Below, one piece after another: positions 17,926 through 27,420 of a stretch of DNA of 64,000 bases. A model generated the notes under the pieces. That model saw only the letters and a list, made by a program, of their open reading frames with translations. It did no database searches and was not told the origin of the DNA. The DNA comes from CAVWZH01 sp963765285. GTDB taxonomy: Bacteria > Acidobacteriota > Terriglobia > Terriglobales > Acidobacteriaceae. The translations under genes and the position numbers were made by a program. The stretch spans positions 62,001-126,000 of the forward strand of contig CAVXVR010000001.1 in assembly GCA_963765285.1 (NCBI GenBank). The letters run 5' to 3'. Position 1 is the first letter of the stretch. Each line of letters starts with the position of its first letter.

Positions 17926-19248
17926 TTATTCCTCCAGCGCCCCCGACCAGCATTCAAAAGACCGCCCCTTGCGTTCATCGTCACGAAAGAATGCAAGATA
18001 AGTCATCACCTGGTATCCCACAAACTGCTCCTGCCGCGGGTCGAAGTCTCCCAGCTCGTGGACCGCGCGCCAGGTACCGGAATTGATGTAGATCTGTTTG
18101 AGCAGTCCCTGCCCGCTCGGAGCGGCGCGTAAGGGAACCACTTCGTACCAGTGCGTGTGGCCGTAGATTAGAAAGTCGGCGCTCCCGTCCCGGAATGCAG
18201 CTTCCTTCAATGCGTAGGCGGCAAACGACGGGTGGCTCTGGGTTCGTTTCAAAATGCGAAGAATAATCCGGCTCAGCGTGTAGAGCGAAAAGTCGCGTGA
18301 AAAACGAATCCCCAGTTTGAACAGGAAATGCCCCCGCCGCTCCACAAACGGCGTGCTCAGGAACTGTTTCGCCTGAGTGTTCCAGATGTCCTTGATTTCT
18401 TTTGCCTGGCTGGGAGTGCAGGTGTTTTTCAGCAGTCCGTCCAGCCAGACTGGGACAATTTGCAACGGCCGCACATTGTCGAGTTCTTTCAAACCTTGTT
18501 TGCAATCGTTGGACAACCTGGAGCCCAGTTGCATTGCGACCAGCTCCGGAAAACGATTGAGCAACTCGATGACGACTGCATCTCCCAGAGAGGACGCATC
18601 CCGCGTTTGCTCAAAATTCAGGTCGTCGTAGATGTCCCCGTGCCGCGCGAAAATCCGGTGATCGCGATAGAGCTTCGTGATGGCCGCCGATTCCTTCGGA
18701 TCGTGTGGGAACGGGCCGGGCGGATTGGCCAGGCCAAGCTCCCTGCGGATCAGTTCCCTGACTTTTTCGTAGGGTTCGCCCGGCAGGTGGTACATCCAGT
18801 CGTGATTGCCGATCATGTAGTGCAGCCGGACTTGCACCGGCACGCGTTCAACCGCTCGGGAATCGTGGGACTCTGCGGTGGCTCGCGGCACCGTGACTGC
18901 CATGTCCTGGCTCAGACTGCGCAGCACCGCGATGGAACTCGCGTTGTGCGTAAGAATGGTTTCCGTGATCGTCCTCACTTTCTCCTGCACCCTCGGGTCA
19001 TTCACATTCCCCCATGGGCGGACCTCAGGCGGAGCCGTGCACCACTGCGTGGACCGGATGATGTCGAGGATGTCGCCCAGAAGAATCACGTCAACTTGGC
19101 GAATCGGTTCGTAGGTTTCGTCCGAACGCTTCGAGGCATCGTAGACCAGATCCCTTAGCCGTTCGCGAAACAAACGGAACGCGCCCTCGTGAATGGTCTC
19201 TCCGGAGGAACCGTCGGTGAGATGCAAGTCGCTGATGATGACGATCAC
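17926..19248 (-). CDS. Calcineurin-like metallophosphoesterase
   Basis: About 440 residues. The metal-binding signature is complete and in order: SDLHLTDG close to the N-terminus, GDILDI, GNHDWMYHLPG, and the late GHTHWYEVVP. This is the di-metal phosphoesterase fold, with some similarity in layout to UDP-2,3-diacylglucosamine hydrolases but considerably longer. The frame is open to 19365, but homology starts at the beta strand VIVIISDLHL, so the GTG at 19248 is a likely start; AGGAG lies 13 nt upstream. The substrate is unknown. Confidence 0.75.
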   Translation of the reverse strand: MIVIISDLHLTDGSSGETIHEGAFRLFRERLRDLVYDASKRSDETYEPIRQVDVILLGDILDIIRSTQWCTAPPEVRPWGNVNDPRVQEKVRTITETILTHNASSIAVLRSLSQDMAVTVPRATAESHDSRAVERVPVQVRLHYMIGNHDWMYHLPGEPYEKVRELIRRELGLANPPGPFPHDPKESAAITKLYRDHRIFARHGDIYDDLNFEQTRDASSLGDAVVIELLNRFPELVAMQLGSRLSNDCKQGLKELDNVRPLQIVPVWLDGLLKNTCTPSQAKEIKDIWNTQAKQFLSTPFVERRGHFLFKLGIRFSRDFSLYTLSRIILRILKRTQSHPSFAAYALKEAAFRDGSADFLIYGHTHWYEVVPLRAAPSGQGLLKQIYINSGTWRAVHELGDFDPRQEQFVGYQVMTYLAFFRDDERKGRSFECWSGALEE

Positions 19249-19460
19249 GTGTGTTGTAGAGCTCCTGGGGCGTGTGCTGGAAGGATATTGGGGACATATT
19301 GACTGTCCCACTACTGGCTCTCCGAAGTCAACGAAAACCCAAATCCTGTTCGGGAAAGCGAACAACTGTAGTGATTGCGGACTATAGCCAAGAGCTAATT
19401 ATTCACATGCCTTCCGCGCGGAACATTTGTAGACTCGCGTACAGGGGTCTCTGACCCGCC

Positions 19461-20273
19461 TCACCAGACCGCAATGCCGGCATATCCCACCACCGTCTCG
19501 AGGTCCCCGGACACGTCGCCCGAGGTCGCATACTTGACCAACTCAGCCTGTGTGCCGCCAAGTTGTTTGCACGCGGTCAGCATGGCCACAGTGGGGCCAA
19601 AACCACACATGCTGATTTCTTCATTTGTCACCACTTCGAATAAGCCACGCGGGTCGAGCGCCAGTATGCGCTCGATGGCTTTGCTGTCTTTCACCCTGGT
19701 GACGCGGTCGCTCTCGTAGTGGTTCATGTCGCTCGAAGCGATGACGAGCAGGGGTTCGTTCTGGACCCGGACCACGCCAGCGATCGCGACGCCCAAGGCC
19801 TCGAGAACCTCATAGCGCCCCGTGCCTAACGCGATCGGAACAAAAGTGATGTCCGACCTTCTTGCCTGCAGAAAAGGCAGCTCGACTTCAGCGCCGTGCT
19901 CGGCGCGGTGGGCCTCGCTGTCTTCAGTGAATAGCGGGAAGCGTTGTTTCAACGCGTCGGCCAGAGCGGAGTCGATTGGCACAGATCCAAATGGCGTTTC
20001 CCACGCCCCACGGCTCATGATCGCCAGTGGCTGCCCCATGCCGGTGTGATTGGGACACATCAAAATGCAGCGGCGCGGCAGATTGAGTCGGGCGAAGACC
20101 GCGCCTGCTACGTGACCTGAGTAGATGTAGCCTGCATGCGGCACGACGCAGCCGAGGGCCGAGAGGGTGGGCGCTGGTGCGCCCAGGTAAGACTGCACAT
20201 CCCTCAACAGAGTTTTGGCGTCGCGGGGATAGAAGCGTCCGGCTACGGCGGGGAGACGTGACGTGGCGGGCAT
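19461..20273 (-). CDS. Memo-like protein (AmmeMemoRadiSam system protein B)
   Basis: A 270-residue protein with the Memo-family histidine motifs PHAGYIYSGHVAGA near residue 45, CPNHTGMG near 75 and SSDMNHYES near 178. Full length for the family. Memo-like proteins share the fold of extradiol dioxygenases and often accompany an AMMECR1 protein and a radical SAM enzyme; neither is adjacent here. The start is well fixed by TAAGGAGG eight bases from the ATG. Function in bacteria is not established. Confidence 0.88.
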   Translation of the reverse strand: MPATSRLPAVAGRFYPRDAKTLLRDVQSYLGAPAPTLSALGCVVPHAGYIYSGHVAGAVFARLNLPRRCILMCPNHTGMGQPLAIMSRGAWETPFGSVPIDSALADALKQRFPLFTEDSEAHRAEHGAEVELPFLQARRSDITFVPIALGTGRYEVLEALGVAIAGVVRVQNEPLLVIASSDMNHYESDRVTRVKDSKAIERILALDPRGLFEVVTNEEISMCGFGPTVAMLTACKQLGGTQAELVKYATSGDVSGDLETVVGYAGIAVW

Positions 20274-20399
20274 CGTGCCTCCTTAGTTCGACCACAGAGG
20301 GCACAGAGAATACGAGGAGACGATCCCAACCCCTCGTCTTTCGTGGTGGCTGCGAACTTCTTTAACCAAGGAGGTCACAGAGAATACCAACGAGCAAGG

Positions 20400-21260
20400 T
20401 CAACCCTGAGCGCCATTATTCAAGGCGCGGAACAAGGCGGCAGTTTTCTCCAAAGACAAGGCCTCGGCCCTTGCGTCCGACTTGACTCCGGCTTGTTCGA
20501 GCGCAGCTCGCAGACTCTTGCTTTCGTATTGCGATTTCAAATTGTTCCAGAGTGTCTTGCGTTTCTGTCCGAAAGACAGCCTCAAGAATTGGATGAAGGC
20601 CTGTTCGGGCACGTGCAAGCTCTCCAGGCGCGGCGTGGTGGTAAGACGTACCACAGTCGAGTGCACTTTGGGCGGCGGTGAGAATGCCGCCGGCGGAAGC
20701 GTAAAAAGTTTTTCTACTTGGGTGTAAAGCTGGGCTGTCGCGGAGAGTAGTCCGTACTCGCTGTGTCCGGGCGTGGCCGCCAGACGATCAGCGACCTCGC
20801 GCTGCACCATCAGCACCATGGAATCGAAATAGCGCCGGTAGGCAAAGAGGCGCAACAAAATATCCGAGGTGAGGAAGTAAGGAAGATTTCCCACCACCCG
20901 CACCGGGTCGGGATGAAATTCCAGGCCGGGGCGGGTGCTGCCGGGCTTAGGTCCGAAGAGAGAATCGATGTCGACTGCAAGAATATCGCCTTCGATGATT
21001 TCGACGTTTGGCGCCAGGGCGAACTGCATGCGCAGTTGCGCGGCGAGCACGCGGTCGACTTCAACGGCGATCAGGCGATGTGCCCGCTTAGCCAGCAGGG
21101 AAGTGAGAATTCCGCGGCCCGGCCCAATTTCGAGAACGGTGTCTTGCGACGGCGGGCCCAGGGCCTCCACGATGCGCGAGGCGGCCGAGGAGTCTACGAG
21201 AAAATGCTGGCCCAGTTTGGGCTTGCGTCCCGCGGTGGGCGAAACAGCGACCTTTGGCAC
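20400..21260 (-). CDS. rsmA: 16S rRNA (adenine(1518)-N(6)/adenine(1519)-N(6))-dimethyltransferase RsmA
   Basis: A 286-residue protein. It has the N-terminal KLGQHFLVD segment, the S-adenosylmethionine motif LEIGPGRGILT near residue 41, and the catalytic NLPYFLTS motif near 123. The C-terminal domain is complete. RsmA (KsgA) dimethylates two adjacent adenines near the 3' end of 16S rRNA during small-subunit assembly. The start is a GTG at 21260. It is divergent from glgA. Confidence 0.93.
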   Translation of the reverse strand: MPKVAVSPTAGRKPKLGQHFLVDSSAASRIVEALGPPSQDTVLEIGPGRGILTSLLAKRAHRLIAVEVDRVLAAQLRMQFALAPNVEIIEGDILAVDIDSLFGPKPGSTRPGLEFHPDPVRVVGNLPYFLTSDILLRLFAYRRYFDSMVLMVQREVADRLAATPGHSEYGLLSATAQLYTQVEKLFTLPPAAFSPPPKVHSTVVRLTTTPRLESLHVPEQAFIQFLRLSFGQKRKTLWNNLKSQYESKSLRAALEQAGVKSDARAEALSLEKTAALFRALNNGAQG

Positions 21261-21398
21261 GTTGACCCCGTTTCTCTGCGGCAGTTAGACTTGCTGGTTC
21301 ACGCCCAAGCCCGGCCCAGGAAAAGTATGCCGCCACGTTGGCACGTCTCTATCATAGCTTGCGCCAGTCGAACCGTGACAACCTGAAGGAGCCTGCCC

Positions 21399-22862
21399 AT
21401 GCACATTGCCTTTGCAGCGTCGGAATGCGTGCCGTTCTCCAAGACCGGCGGATTGGCCGACGTGGTGGGAGCTTTGCCGCGCGCCCTGGCTTCTCTGGGA
21501 CATCAGGTGAGCGTTTATCTGCCGCTTTACCGGCAGACCAAGCTGACGGATGCCCAAACCGTGGTGCGCAGCGTGACCGTGCCTTTCGATGACCGGTACC
21601 GTTTCTGTTCGGTGGTGACCGGAGGCAATCATTCGGGCGTGCGTTTCTATTTTGTCGATTACCCTCCGTTCTTTGATCGCGAGGCGCTGTATGGCACGTC
21701 CAGCGGCGACTATCCCGACAATGCGGAGCGCTTTGCGTTGTTTTCGCGGGCGGTACTGGAAGCTTCGAAAGTGCTGGGCGTCCCGCATGTGTTTCACTGC
21801 CACGACTGGCAGTCGGCCCTGGTTCCGGTGTTGCTGCGCACGCAATATCTTGAAGACCCGGCTTTCAAAGAGGCGAGCACGGTATTCACGATTCATAACA
21901 TGGGATATCAGGGCCTGTTCCCTCCGGAGACCTTGCCCTTGCTGGGATTGCCCTGGGACCTGTTCACCATCTCGAAGATGGAGTTTTTCGGCAACGTCAA
22001 CTTCCTGAAAGGCGCATTGGTCTATTCGGACTTCGTGACCACGGTTAGCAAGAAATACAGCCAGGAAATCCAGACCGCGGAGTTTGGCTTCGGGCTCGAG
22101 GGTGTACTGCGCGGACGGGCCGCAACGGTCACCGGCATTCTGAACGGAGTGGATTACGACGAGTGGAGTCCGCAGGCGGACAAATTTATCACAGAGCGAT
22201 ATTCGCCCCAGGACCTGACCGGCAAGCGGAAGTGTAAAGAGGATTTGCTGGCGGCTTACGGCATGGCCAACGCTGATCCGCGGCTCCCGGTGATCGGCAT
22301 TGTGTCGCGGTTTGCCGCGCAGAAGGGCTTCGACCTGATTGCGCAGATCATGGACCGCTTGGCGCGGGAAGAAATGATTATGGTCGCGCTGGGCGCCGGC
22401 GACAAGCTGTACGAAGAAATGTTTCAGCGCATGAGCAAGCAGTTCCCGCAGAAAATTGCGGTCAAGGTGGCGTATGACAACGCCATCGCCCACAAGATCG
22501 AAGCGGGCAGCGACATGTTCCTCATGCCCTCAAGATACGAACCTTGCGGCTTGAACCAGATTTACAGCCTGAAATATGGCACCGTCCCCATCGTGCGCGC
22601 CACCGGCGGCCTCGATGACACGATCGAGCCCTGGGACGCGCGTACCGGCAAGGGCACGGGATTCAAGTTCAGCGACTACAGCGGAGAGTCCCTGCTGCTG
22701 ACCGTCAAGCAGGCGTTGCAGGCGTTCCGCGACCAGCATTCCTGGGAAACCCTGATGCGTAACGGCATGAGTAAGGATTTTTCCTGGAGCGCATCTGCCA
22801 AGGAGTATGTGCGGGTTTACGAGCGCGTGCGCCAGACGCGGGCGGCGTCGGCAGCGGGGTAA
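21399..22862 (+). CDS. glgA: Glycogen synthase GlgA
   Basis: A 487-residue GT5 enzyme. The ADP-glucose-binding motif SKTGGLADVVGALPRAL lies at residues 14-30, FHCHDWQSALVP near 133, and the C-terminal PSRYEPCGLNQ near 377. It adds glucose from ADP-glucose to the growing alpha-1,4-glucan. AAGGAG is spaced well before the ATG. No other glycogen gene is adjacent, so it appears to be separately regulated. Confidence 0.95.
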   Translation: MHIAFAASECVPFSKTGGLADVVGALPRALASLGHQVSVYLPLYRQTKLTDAQTVVRSVTVPFDDRYRFCSVVTGGNHSGVRFYFVDYPPFFDREALYGTSSGDYPDNAERFALFSRAVLEASKVLGVPHVFHCHDWQSALVPVLLRTQYLEDPAFKEASTVFTIHNMGYQGLFPPETLPLLGLPWDLFTISKMEFFGNVNFLKGALVYSDFVTTVSKKYSQEIQTAEFGFGLEGVLRGRAATVTGILNGVDYDEWSPQADKFITERYSPQDLTGKRKCKEDLLAAYGMANADPRLPVIGIVSRFAAQKGFDLIAQIMDRLAREEMIMVALGAGDKLYEEMFQRMSKQFPQKIAVKVAYDNAIAHKIEAGSDMFLMPSRYEPCGLNQIYSLKYGTVPIVRATGGLDDTIEPWDARTGKGTGFKFSDYSGESLLLTVKQALQAFRDQHSWETLMRNGMSKDFSWSASAKEYVRVYERVRQTRAASAAG

Positions 22863-23031
22863 GTTCCCCAAATCGACCTTCGCCCGGCAGACCCAGGCTC
22901 AGGCGGCTGTTCCCCACGTCATTTGTACGCGCGAGCGAGTCGCCCGCGACCACACGAATCCTGCAGTTCCGGTTTACAAAGCGCGGGAGAGATTTCTATA
23001 ATTCCCCGGCACATTTCTGAGGAGAAATAAA

Positions 23032-23481
23032 ATGAAAGCTTTCATCGATTCCAGGGTTCGTGCGGCGGTTGTGGTGGTGCTGGCGCTTTGTTTCGGCGCA
23101 GTCGGCTCGGCGGCGCAGGACCGCATGAGCGACAAAGATGTAGAAACTACTATGAACAATATCCGGCAGGATGCGAAGAAGTTTGGTGCAGTCTTCAATT
23201 CTGCCCTCAAGAAGAGCACCTTCCGCAAGACGGACAAGGAAAAATCGGCTCGAACGATGGTGAAACTTTTCGAAAGCCGCACGACCGGAATGCTCAACGA
23301 GTTCAAGCGGACCAGGAAAGCCGACAATTCGCTGCCCCTGGTGCTCGACAGCGGGAACAAGATCGAGAGTTTTCTCAGAGACAATCCGCTGGGAGATCAG
23401 GTAACTTCCGCGTGGACGCCGGTTCGGGGCGAACTTGACAGCTTGTCGAAGGCCTTCAACATGACTGCGCCCGCGAATTGA
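23032..23481 (+). CDS. Small secreted hypothetical protein
   Basis: A 149-residue protein with a signal peptide (AAVVVVLALCFGAVGSAAQD) and a basic, mostly helical mature part with no cysteine. GAGGAGA before the ATG supports the start. I recognise no family. The even helical spacing of Lys and Phe residues (FRKTDKEKSARTMVKLFE) suggests a helical bundle. It is followed by the exonuclease gene after 56 bases. Confidence 0.7.
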   Translation: MKAFIDSRVRAAVVVVLALCFGAVGSAAQDRMSDKDVETTMNNIRQDAKKFGAVFNSALKKSTFRKTDKEKSARTMVKLFESRTTGMLNEFKRTRKADNSLPLVLDSGNKIESFLRDNPLGDQVTSAWTPVRGELDSLSKAFNMTAPAN

Positions 23482-23537
23482 AAGTGTAGTTCCGACCCGC
23501 CGCACTTCTTGTACTACGATGGTGCTGAGGCTGCCCC

Positions 23538-24419
23538 TTGGAGATCTATCTGGTCGACGGCACCTACGAACTTTTCCGGCACTACTACGCTCTGCCCTCC
23601 GCACGCGATGAGGCGGGGAGGGAAGTGGCCGCCGTCCGCGGCGTTCTCCGGTCGGTGTTGGGCATGATCAAGGGTGGCGCCACGCATATCGCGGTCGCCA
23701 CCGATCACGTCATTGAATCATTCCGCAATCAATTGTGGCCCGACTACAAGACCGGCGAAGGCGTTGAACCTGACCTCCTGTCGCAATTTCCCCTTCTCGA
23801 AGAAGTTCTCTCGGCGGCCGGTATTGTCGTCTGGCCCATGGTGGAGTTCGAAGCCGACGACGCCCTGGCTGCCGCTGCGGTCGCGGCTGCCCGTGATGAG
23901 CGCGTCCAGCAGGTGATCGTCTGCACGCCCGACAAAGACCTCGCTCAAATGGTGCGCGGCACGCGCATCGTACAACTGAATCGCCGGACCGGTATTACCC
24001 TCGACGAGTCCGGGGTGATCAAGAAGTTCGGCGTTTCGCCGGAATCGATTCCCGACTATCTGGCGCTGGTGGGCGATTCTGCCGATGGCTATCCGGGCCT
24101 GCCTGGCTGGGGGGCGAAGTCGTCGGCTGCCGTTCTCGCCAAGTTTCCCCATCTCGAATCGATCCCTGCGGATTCTCGCGAGTGGCGCGTCAACGCCACC
24201 AACGCGAGCGCCCTGGCGGACACTCTGTGCCGCGAGAAGGACCGTGCCCTGCTCTTTCGCAAACTCGCTACACTCCGCACCAACATTGCGCTGTTTGATG
24301 ATGTGGACCAGTTGCGCTGGAACGGTCCCACCCCTGGCTTCGACGCGCTCGCTGCGCGACTGGACGCAGCGAGTACCGGCAGCCGGCGAGCGGACGGCCG
24401 AGGTTCGCGCAGAGCGTGA
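23538..24419 (+). CDS. Stand-alone 5'-3' exonuclease/flap endonuclease (Pol I N-terminal-like)
   Basis: A 293-residue protein from a TTG start with GAGG upstream. Acidic metal ligands occur in order: IYLVDGTYELFR, FEADDALAAAA near residue 113, CTPDKDLAQMV near 136, and the helix-3-turn-helix segment GDSADGYPGLPGWGAKSSA near 183. There is no polymerase domain, so this is a separate structure-specific nuclease like E. coli ExoIX/Xni or RNase-H/FEN-type proteins. It may process flaps or RNA primers. Confidence 0.85.
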   Translation: MEIYLVDGTYELFRHYYALPSARDEAGREVAAVRGVLRSVLGMIKGGATHIAVATDHVIESFRNQLWPDYKTGEGVEPDLLSQFPLLEEVLSAAGIVVWPMVEFEADDALAAAAVAAARDERVQQVIVCTPDKDLAQMVRGTRIVQLNRRTGITLDESGVIKKFGVSPESIPDYLALVGDSADGYPGLPGWGAKSSAAVLAKFPHLESIPADSREWRVNATNASALADTLCREKDRALLFRKLATLRTNIALFDDVDQLRWNGPTPGFDALAARLDAASTGSRRADGRGSRRA

Positions 24420-24462
24420 CTCCCCCACTTTGCGGTATCACTTTCCTCCCGGTCTGTTAAAT

Positions 24463-24882
24463 CTAATAGCCAAACTTAATCTCAAGGCTTATGGGAGCTG
24501 CAACAGCTTCGCCGTCTTTCAACGCCGGTCGAAATCTCCACTGTTTTACAGTTTCCCTTGCAATCTCATCCAGGCCGTTGCCGATAGTTCGATCCATGAA
24601 GGCGGTACGAATCCGTCCATTGCGGCCAACAATCCCGCAGACTACTGCTGTACCTTTCAGAGTTGCCTTATCGGGGGGTACGACTAGTTTCGTTCTTTTC
24701 ACCAAAACCGGGGCAGAAACTCCGTTGGCCACTGGGTACACCATCTCGTCTCCCATTTGCACAGGAGGGAATACGGTCGCACACCATGGGATTCTTCCTG
24801 AGAATCCCGCCGCGGGAGCAACCTGAGCTGCCAAGTGTGTAACCGTCAAAAACGCTAATAAAGCGGGATATATTCTTCGCAT
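24463..24882 (-). CDS. TonB C-terminal domain protein
   Basis: A 139-residue protein with a short signal peptide (YPALLAFLTVTHLAAQ). The TonB-like C-terminal domain is recognisable by RNGRIRTAFMDRTIGNGLDEIARETVKQWRFRPA, read in parts as GRIRTAFMDR and ETVKQWRFRPA, then a final beta strand (ISLEIKFGY). It lacks the membrane anchor and proline-rich linker of a true TonB, so it is an exported free domain, a common arrangement in Acidobacteria. Convergent with the exonuclease gene. Confidence 0.8.
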   Translation of the reverse strand: MRRIYPALLAFLTVTHLAAQVAPAAGFSGRIPWCATVFPPVQMGDEMVYPVANGVSAPVLVKRTKLVVPPDKATLKGTAVVCGIVGRNGRIRTAFMDRTIGNGLDEIARETVKQWRFRPALKDGEAVAAPISLEIKFGY

Positions 24883-25129
24883 CCCTGACGTCCTTCGTTT
24901 CTCCTAAGATTCTACTTTGATTTCTGGTATGCAGGCGGGGCCTGGCCCCGAGGCTCGCGCGGAGCGCGAGTCTGCACATAACGAACCGTCCGTGTCTTGT
25001 CTCGATAACTTTGTACGATGCTCTAGATGAGCGCCAGGGATCGCACTCGCGAGCAATAAAATAGTTGAGGCAACTGGGCTGGAGTAATCGTCAAACCTGT
25101 ATTGCCGTCCCGATGAAACTGCACCTGCC

Positions 25130-26293
25130 ATGAATCCTCTTGCGAATGCCCGCGCGGTGTCGCTCCCGTCGAAGCTGAGCTCGGCTGATCCCTGGCCCAT
25201 CTTGCGCAGACAATTGGAACGGATTCCTCTCTTTTGGGCGCTCCAATGCGGGGGTTGGCTCGCGTTTGGCTTGGCGATGTTTGCCTGGGGACTGGATTTC
25301 CTGAGTCCGCGCGATGCGTTCGTCAATAAGGCTCTTCTTGTGGCGACGGGCTTCGGGCTAACTTTGATTTTCCGCGCACTCTATCGCAGGAGTCGGGCGC
25401 GATCTCTTACTCCGCTCGCGTCTGTTGCATTCATCTTTTTCCTGTCATTCGCCGGTGCGGCGGCATGGAGAGAAACCCAAAGCTTACTCTTCCAACTCTA
25501 TGTGAGCATGCAATTGACGGGCACCCCATCTGCTGAACTGGTCGCGATTCCCGTAGGCACCTTGATGTATGACGGTTTTGTATTGTTTGTTTGGTCGCTG
25601 CTTTACCACGGCGTCAAAGACTGGGCGGAGCTGGAAAAACAACGGAACCGCGCGGCAAGAGCCGAAGCGATGGCCCAGGCCGCTCGGTTGCGGGCCCTGC
25701 AATCGCAGCTTGAGCCGCACTTTCTGTTTAATACGCTCAACGCCATCTCGACGCTGGTTGTCGAAGGACAAAATGCCTCAGCGTCGCGCATGATCGCGCG
25801 CCTCAGCGATTTTCTGCGTCTCTCGCTCGATACTATCGACACGCCTGAAGTTTCAATCGCCGAGGAGCTCGAATTCGTCCGCCGCTATCTGGAAATTGAG
25901 CAGGTACGATTCGGAGACCGCTTACAGGTCGCAATCGAAGCCTCGCCGGATACGATGCAAGGTCTGGTTCCCGTGCTCGTGCTCCAACCTTTAGTCGAGA
26001 ATGCCGTCAAACATGGAGTACTGCAGCGCGAGGGCGGAGGCTCGATAAAGGTGACTGTGGCTCGGACTAACGGCAGGCTTCGTCTCTGTGTTGCCGATGA
26101 TGGTCCGGGGCCGTCCGGGCACGCGCCGGTCTCCCGGGCTGTGGGCCTCTCAAATACGGCAACACGATTGGCGGAACTGCATGGCGACAAATCGAGCTTT
26201 TGCTTTGGTCCTTCTGCAGACGGAGGCGCCGCGGCAGTGATCGAAATTCCGTTCCGGACGGCAGTGTCTCCGTACGAGAACAGTGTTACTTGA
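25130..26293 (+). CDS. LytS/YehU-type sensor histidine kinase
   Basis: A 387-residue membrane kinase. About four hydrophobic segments fill residues 35-165, followed by a short coiled linker. The His-kinase motif is SQLEPHFLFNTLNAISTL, with the phospho-accepting His near residue 200. The N box is PLVENAVKHG and the glycine box is DDGPGPSG. It pairs with the LytTR regulator that begins 8 bases after its stop. A 247-bp gap separates it from the divergent TonB-domain gene and should hold its promoter, which I cannot pinpoint. Confidence 0.9.
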   Translation: MNPLANARAVSLPSKLSSADPWPILRRQLERIPLFWALQCGGWLAFGLAMFAWGLDFLSPRDAFVNKALLVATGFGLTLIFRALYRRSRARSLTPLASVAFIFFLSFAGAAAWRETQSLLFQLYVSMQLTGTPSAELVAIPVGTLMYDGFVLFVWSLLYHGVKDWAELEKQRNRAARAEAMAQAARLRALQSQLEPHFLFNTLNAISTLVVEGQNASASRMIARLSDFLRLSLDTIDTPEVSIAEELEFVRRYLEIEQVRFGDRLQVAIEASPDTMQGLVPVLVLQPLVENAVKHGVLQREGGGSIKVTVARTNGRLRLCVADDGPGPSGHAPVSRAVGLSNTATRLAELHGDKSSFCFGPSADGGAAAVIEIPFRTAVSPYENSVT

Positions 26294-26300
26294 GGCCAGG

Positions 26301-27083
26301 ATGATGATTCGCAGCGTAATCGTTGACGATGAAGAACTCTCCCGCAGAGGCATAAGGACGCGGCTTAAGCGTGCGACCGACGTTGAAGTCGTGGCTGAGT
26401 GCAGCAATGGACGCGAGGCCATCCAGGCCATTCGGCGCACGTCTCCAGATTTGGTGTTCCTGGATGTGCAGATGCCGGGCAAAACGGGATTCGACGTCAT
26501 TGAAGCGGTCGGCTGGCGGGCTGTTCCTCACATTATTTTTGTCACGGCACACGACCGGTACGCAATTCGCGCATTCGAGACCAGGGCGCTGGATTACCTG
26601 CTGAAGCCGATCGACGACGAACGCTTTGATATTGCTCTGCAACGCGCTCGCGAAGCCCTGACTTGCGACCGCGACAGCGATTTGGGAAGACGCTTCGCCA
26701 AAGCCCTCAGTGGCGTTGCGACCCGAGAGAGCAAGGACTCGTCGACCAGTCCAGAGCGCATCGTGGTGCGTTCGGGAGGGCGTGTAGCCTTCGTCAAGAC
26801 TGCGGAACTCGACTGGATCGAGGCGGCAGGAGATTACGTGATGCTTCATGCCGGGAAGAAATCATGGTTGCATCGGGAAACTATCAGTGGAATGGAGACG
26901 CAGCTTGAGTGTAGCGGCTTTGCCCGTATCCATCGCTCGACCCTGGTCAATCTGGAGCGGATAGCTGAAATGAGGTCGCTCGATAACGGCGAATACCGCG
27001 TACTGCTGCACGACGGCGTCGCACTCAAACTCAGCCGCAATTATCGCCAGGCCGTGCAACGCCTGAGCAGAGGGCACGTCTGA
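26301..27083 (+). CDS. LytTR-family response regulator
   Basis: About 260 residues. The receiver domain has DDEE at the N-terminus, the phosphorylated Asp in VFLDVQMPGKTG near residue 54 and the conserved Lys in DYLLKPID near 103. The second half is a LytTR DNA-binding domain (WIEAAGDYVMLHAG, FARIHRSTLVNLERI). ATG 26301 is chosen; a GTG at 26283 would overlap the kinase gene. It should bind paired direct repeats upstream of its targets, which are unknown. Confidence 0.9.
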   Translation: MMIRSVIVDDEELSRRGIRTRLKRATDVEVVAECSNGREAIQAIRRTSPDLVFLDVQMPGKTGFDVIEAVGWRAVPHIIFVTAHDRYAIRAFETRALDYLLKPIDDERFDIALQRAREALTCDRDSDLGRRFAKALSGVATRESKDSSTSPERIVVRSGGRVAFVKTAELDWIEAAGDYVMLHAGKKSWLHRETISGMETQLECSGFARIHRSTLVNLERIAEMRSLDNGEYRVLLHDGVALKLSRNYRQAVQRLSRGHV

Positions 27084-27120
27084 TTGTCCTGCAGCTATTC
27101 TGGCGGTCTTGCTTGCGCCC

Positions 27121-27356
27121 AATTGTCATCCTGAGGGAGCTTTGATCTTCGCGCGAAGCGCGAAGATTAAAGCGAGTCGAAGGACCCCGCAAAACACGCC
27201 TCCGGCGAGGTGGCGGCAGGGAGTTTTCTCGATGAACTCCGGAGCGCGGGTTGAATTCCTGAAAGCACCTGTGCCGAACGAAACAGTGCAGGGGTCCTTC
27301 GACTGCGAGAAGTCATTCGCTTCGCGAACGACTTCTCTCCGCTCAGGATGACAATT
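27121..27356. repeat. 236-bp inverted-repeat element (MITE-like) with nested arms
   Basis: The outer ends are perfect 15-bp inverted repeats, AATTGTCATCCTGAG at 27121-27135 and CTCAGGATGACAATT at 27342-27356. A nested inverted pair, AGTCGAAGGACCCC at 27175-27188 and GGGGTCCTTCGACT at 27291-27304, lies inside, and there is a small hairpin (CTTCGCGCGAAGCGCGAAG) near 27148. It has no coding frame of note and fills most of the 337-bp gap between the regulator and the convergent sugar dehydrogenase. The outer sequence is related to the TGTCAT units at 14347 and 43560. Confidence 0.75.
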
Positions 27357-27420
27357 TCTTGAAAGACCGCCGACCGTCAATCCGACGGCAAACATTTCGG
27401 CGAGGCCGGACTTCTTCACT

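Noticed and set aside
18328..19158. 276-codon open frame antisense to the metallophosphoesterase
   Set aside because: The minus-strand gene has all metal motifs; this frame has none and is a shadow.
21285..22493. 402-codon open frame antisense to glgA
   Set aside because: It lies fully opposite a strongly conserved gene in GC-rich DNA and its translation shows no domain; typical shadow frame.
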